A stretch of DNA of 64,000 nucleotides from the NCBI RefSeq assembly GCF_023283845.1, contig NZ_JAKILC010000020.1, forward strand, positions 34,635 to 98,634. Reading direction: 5' to 3'. The notes beneath the pieces were generated by a model that did no database searches, had not been told where the DNA came from, and saw only the letters and a program-made list of their open reading frames with translations. This DNA is from Shewanella marinintestina. GTDB lineage: Bacteria > Pseudomonadota > Gammaproteobacteria > Enterobacterales > Shewanellaceae. Below, piece after piece: positions 61,417 through 64,000 of this stretch. Every line of letters begins with the position of its first letter. Positions within the stretch are counted from its first letter, which is position 1. The position numbers were made by a program, and so were the translations under genes.

Positions 61417-62667
61417 ATGAGAAATAGTTTATCTAAAACTCCCCCATATTTATTTCAATCTCGTCATGGCATTTGGTATGCGCGAATAGTCGTACCTGAA
61501 GCTCAGCAAAGCTCCCTTGGTAAACGTGAAATCAGAAAGTCATTAGCGACTAGAGACCGTCTTGAAGCCGTTCGTAAGTCTTGGCAGGTGTTAAGTCAAC
61601 TTAGATGTGTTGCCGATGGTGATACTCAAGGCACGACTGAGAAGGTTCATACTCAAGCCTGTACGCAAGAGGCCGTAAGACCTACCAAGGTTTCTGCCGC
61701 CACTATTACTACCCAAAGCAACAGCAGTCATCCTAAGCTCCCAAGACTCAGCCAAGTTGTAGAAGAGTTTTGCCAAGAGAAACGTAAGCAAGGCGCTTGG
61801 TCACTACACAGTGAACAGGTTAACCGTCAGACCTATAAAGATATGATTGGTCTTCTAGGTGATATACGTCTTGAACAGTTCACACTGGCTAAGGCATTAG
61901 AATACAAACGACACTTCTCATCTAAAGCTGACCTTGCAGTCTCTACAGTTAACAAGCGACTGACTCGAGTCTCTTCATTATTACAGTGGGCAAGTCTTCA
62001 TTACGGCACTAGCAATCCGATGGTAGGCTTAAGTATTAAAGTGTCGGCAAAGGTTAAAGCCTCTAAGGCTCGTGATGCTTTGAGCGAGACCAAAATCAAA
62101 CAGCTATTTAGGGAAATCCCACCGACCACCGAGCATAAGATGCCTTACCGTGCATGGTTGCCAAGGCTTGCTGCTTATACTGGCGCGAGGCTAGGGGAGT
62201 TAGCTCAACTATATATAGATGACTTTACCGTTATTGATGGTTACCCCTGTATCCACATTAGAGCGACACATCCAGATCAATCTATCAAGACTGCGACCAG
62301 TGAACGTGTCATCCCTATTCACCCTAAGTTAATCGCTATGGGCTTCCTTCAGTTTGTTGATAAGCAACAGGCTAGCGGCCACGAACGACTATTCCCAGAA
62401 CTTAGGAAGATATCGACTCGTGGTTATTCACATCAGGTCTCTAAATGGTTCTACACCTTTAAGCCTAAGTTAGGTTGGGGGGAGCGAGACACCTTACATG
62501 GCATTCGTCATGCAGTGGCTACTCAGCTCAAACATAAAGAGTTTAACTCTGATATGGTCGCAGGTTTGCTTGGTCATTCTCATGGCTCGATAACCTTTGA
62601 CCGCTATGGCAAAGAGTACAAGATAGAGAACATGTTGAAGTTAGTTAAGGCATTGGCTTGGGAGTAG
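61417..62667 (+). CDS. Tyrosine recombinase (phage/island integrase)
   Basis: A 416-residue site-specific recombinase. The N-terminal part has a DUF6538-like PYLFQSRHGIWYARIVVPE motif, followed by a variable linker, a SAM-like core-binding domain (about 110-215) and the catalytic domain. Catalytic residues: Arg258 (YTGARLGEL), probable Lys291, His361-x2-Arg364 (LHGIRHAVATQL), His387 (LLGHSHGS) and Tyr397 (FDRYGKE). The frame is open back into ffs, but ATG 61417 with GGTGG at 8 bases gives the family N-terminus. It would cut and rejoin DNA at the 3' end of ffs. It is the first gene of an island that continues to the right. Confidence 0.94.
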   Translation: MRNSLSKTPPYLFQSRHGIWYARIVVPEAQQSSLGKREIRKSLATRDRLEAVRKSWQVLSQLRCVADGDTQGTTEKVHTQACTQEAVRPTKVSAATITTQSNSSHPKLPRLSQVVEEFCQEKRKQGAWSLHSEQVNRQTYKDMIGLLGDIRLEQFTLAKALEYKRHFSSKADLAVSTVNKRLTRVSSLLQWASLHYGTSNPMVGLSIKVSAKVKASKARDALSETKIKQLFREIPPTTEHKMPYRAWLPRLAAYTGARLGELAQLYIDDFTVIDGYPCIHIRATHPDQSIKTATSERVIPIHPKLIAMGFLQFVDKQQASGHERLFPELRKISTRGYSHQVSKWFYTFKPKLGWGERDTLHGIRHAVATQLKHKEFNSDMVAGLLGHSHGSITFDRYGKEYKIENMLKLVKALAWE

Positions 62668-62893
62668 CTCAAGTTGTTCAGCTTTTGGCGGGGTATTTGT
62701 TTTTTGGAACTGATGTGCTTGTATTTTCTAGATTATGTGTGGGCTTAGTTCTTTAACTCCTTTAAATTTCGATATATTTCTCATGTTTTTAACGTAAAGA
62801 GTCATTCGTACAATATTTGGACTTGCTGAAAGTACCTAACTGGGCGACTATTGCATTTAGAATCATTGTCTTACCTTTTATTTGGAGTTGTTC

Positions 62894-63895
62894 ATGACTG
62901 CGGAACTTGTGACTCGTTTGGTGTTTGTTGACACCTCTGCGTATGAAAAGAAAAACTATCAATTTGGCCAGCATGCATTGGGGCGTCTTCAGGAGCTTGT
63001 TGAAGATGAAAAAATTCATCTTTTGATTACTGATGTAACAAAGCAAGAAATAGAAGCTCATCTGTATAAAAACGCTAGTGACGCTGCAAATAAAGTTAAA
63101 AAACTTACCAAAGAAGCAATGTTTCTTAGAAACACCCCAGATCTAGACTGTCATGGTATTTTCTCCGATGTTTCATCCGATGAAATTTATAAAGTTGTAC
63201 ATAATAAGTTTATCGCACTAATTGAAAATGGACTCGTAGACCTAATATCAATTGACACGGTTGATCCCAAAATAGTCTTTGATGCTTATTTTAAAGCAAA
63301 ACCTCCATTTGAAAAAGAGTCTAAAAAACATGAGTTTCCTGATGCATTCGCACTGGAAGCAATCAAAAACATAAGCTTGGAGCGTCAGAACTCTGTTTAT
63401 ATTGTCAGTTGTGATGGGGATATGCTGTCTTTTGCTGAAAAGGAAGATAAATTTATTCCACTTGAGTCCGTTGATGAACTGATTGACCTTGTCGTTCGTC
63501 ATGATGAGACACTAGCGGAGCCAACTAGATTTGCTGATGAAATATTTGAGGGCTTGGCAGCTCAGGTTATTGAACAAGTAACAGACTATTTAAGAGATAG
63601 TGAATTTACTTACGAAAATTCTGATCCTTTCGAAGATATTATTAGTTCAGTTGAAATTGACTCCGTCTCTATTGCAAAAAGTAATTTACAAGAAGTATCT
63701 AATGAACATGCTGAATATGAAGTTGAGTTTGATGTCACGGTCACAGCACACTATTCAGTCCCTGATTATGATCGTTCACCTTGGGATCCAGAAGACAAAC
63801 AGTATGTATTTATTCTTCGTAATGAGTCTATCGTTCAGCATAAAGAAACTTACAGTGCTTATATCAGTATCTCTTATGAAGATGGAGTCTGGTAA
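62894..63895 (+). CDS. PIN-domain (DUF4935-like) protein, possibly cut short by an IS
   Basis: A 333-residue protein whose first 210 residues form a PIN-like nuclease fold. Acidic residues expected at the metal site are Asp13 (VFVDTSAY), Glu52 (TKQEIEAHL), Asp150 (EFPDAFALEA) and Asp174/Asp176 (SCDGDML). PIN proteins are RNases, many of them toxins. The C-terminal part (about 215-333) is acidic and beta-rich and I do not recognise it. No antitoxin-like partner gene is visible. ATG 62894 has GGAG at 7 bases; the TTG four codons earlier is rejected. The stop codon lies at or inside the putative IS end, so the native C-terminus may be missing. AT-rich, like other island genes. Confidence 0.75.
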   Translation: MTAELVTRLVFVDTSAYEKKNYQFGQHALGRLQELVEDEKIHLLITDVTKQEIEAHLYKNASDAANKVKKLTKEAMFLRNTPDLDCHGIFSDVSSDEIYKVVHNKFIALIENGLVDLISIDTVDPKIVFDAYFKAKPPFEKESKKHEFPDAFALEAIKNISLERQNSVYIVSCDGDMLSFAEKEDKFIPLESVDELIDLVVRHDETLAEPTRFADEIFEGLAAQVIEQVTDYLRDSEFTYENSDPFEDIISSVEIDSVSIAKSNLQEVSNEHAEYEVEFDVTVTAHYSVPDYDRSPWDPEDKQYVFILRNESIVQHKETYSAYISISYEDGVW

Positions 63896-64000
63896 GCCCC
63901 TAATTTCTTAGACACTTAACTGTTTCTCAAAGTACTGCTTTTCGAACTGCACAGGAGACAGTCCATTATTACTACCATGACGACGCACTGGATTATAGAA
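63890..64000 (-). mobile_element. Right-hand part of an IS3-family insertion sequence (partial)
   Basis: The transposase 3' end (63908-64000) and a terminal region reading TGGTAAGCCCC then TTCTTAGACA are visible. The terminal region resembles the ends of IS2/IS3-group elements, which carry CCCC followed about ten bases later by AGACA. The exact end is not certain because the other inverted repeat lies outside the window. Confidence 0.6.
63908..64000 (-). CDS. IS3-family transposase, C-terminal 30 residues
   Basis: On the minus strand the frame reads FYNPVRRHGSNNGLSPVQF, then EKQYFEKQLSV and stop. A Tyr-Asn near-start, Arg-Arg-His-Gly-Ser and the L-S-P-x-x-F/Y end are the classical C-terminus of the IS3-family rve integrase domain (OrfB). 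The remainder lies beyond the right edge. Confidence 0.88.
   Translation of the reverse strand, partial: FYNPVRRHGSNNGLSPVQFEKQYFEKQLSV

Overview
The window is a stretch of chromosome from a Shewanella species (Gammaproteobacteria). The evidence is a complete metal-reduction locus (mtrB, mtrA, mtrC, omcA, mtrF, mtrE, mtrD plus two more outer-membrane multihaem cytochromes). It is followed by feoAB and then a housekeeping run in the order known from S. oneidensis: glnS, miaE, lpxH, ppiB, cysS, folD, tRNAs, tig, clpP, clpX, lon, hupB, ppiD, fabV, sapFDCBA, pspF, pspABC, ycjXF, megL. Species assignment beyond the genus is not possible from this window alone.

Layout. Bases 1-485 hold the N-terminal part of a PLP-dependent decarboxylase (panP-like). 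712-4925 is a glycerate-use group (glycerate kinase, GntP-type permease, CdaR-type regulator) with a strong palindrome in front of the permease. 5041-6250 holds a uracil-DNA-glycosylase-family protein and an unknown membrane protein. 6492-25032 is the extracellular electron-transfer cluster, all on the minus strand. It carries two barrel/periplasmic-decahaem pairs (MtrB/MtrA and MtrE/MtrD) and five cell-surface lipoprotein cytochromes: MtrC (10 haems), an OmcA/MtrC-family paralogue (10), UndA (11), OmcA (10) and MtrF (10). The barrel and periplasmic cytochrome of each pair conduct electrons across the outer membrane, and the lipoproteins deliver them to minerals, soluble metals or flavins. feoA-feoB is transcribed divergently from mtrD and would import the Fe(II) made outside. 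Fur-like and CRP-like sites lie between them.

28179-36252 holds translation genes (glnS, miaE, cysS, tRNA-Pro, tRNA-Arg, tRNA-His), lpxH, ppiB and folD. 36508-44985 is a protein-folding and proteolysis block (tig, clpP, clpX, lon with a heat-shock promoter, hupB, ppiD). Then come fabV, the sap peptide-ABC operon, and the phage-shock locus (pspF divergent from pspABC, with ycjX and ycjF) with a sigma-54-type promoter. 57739-61072 holds methionine gamma-lyase, a DASS-type carboxylate transporter and a ComEA-like DNA-binding protein.

61240-64000 is accessory. The 4.5S/SRP RNA gene ffs is immediately followed by a tyrosine recombinase, a PIN-domain (DUF4935-like) protein of unknown role and the 3' end of an IS3-family transposase, so this is the left edge of a genomic island inserted at ffs. 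The rest of the island lies outside the window.

The observations most worth following are: the enlarged cytochrome cluster and a shared upstream DNA module in front of its separately promoted genes; a Lys-to-Arg change in the Walker A motif of SapD; loss of the proposed mineral-binding Ser/Thr-Pro-Ser motif in OmcA; and the integrase/PIN/IS junction. I found no CRISPR array and no clearly undescribed multi-gene system.
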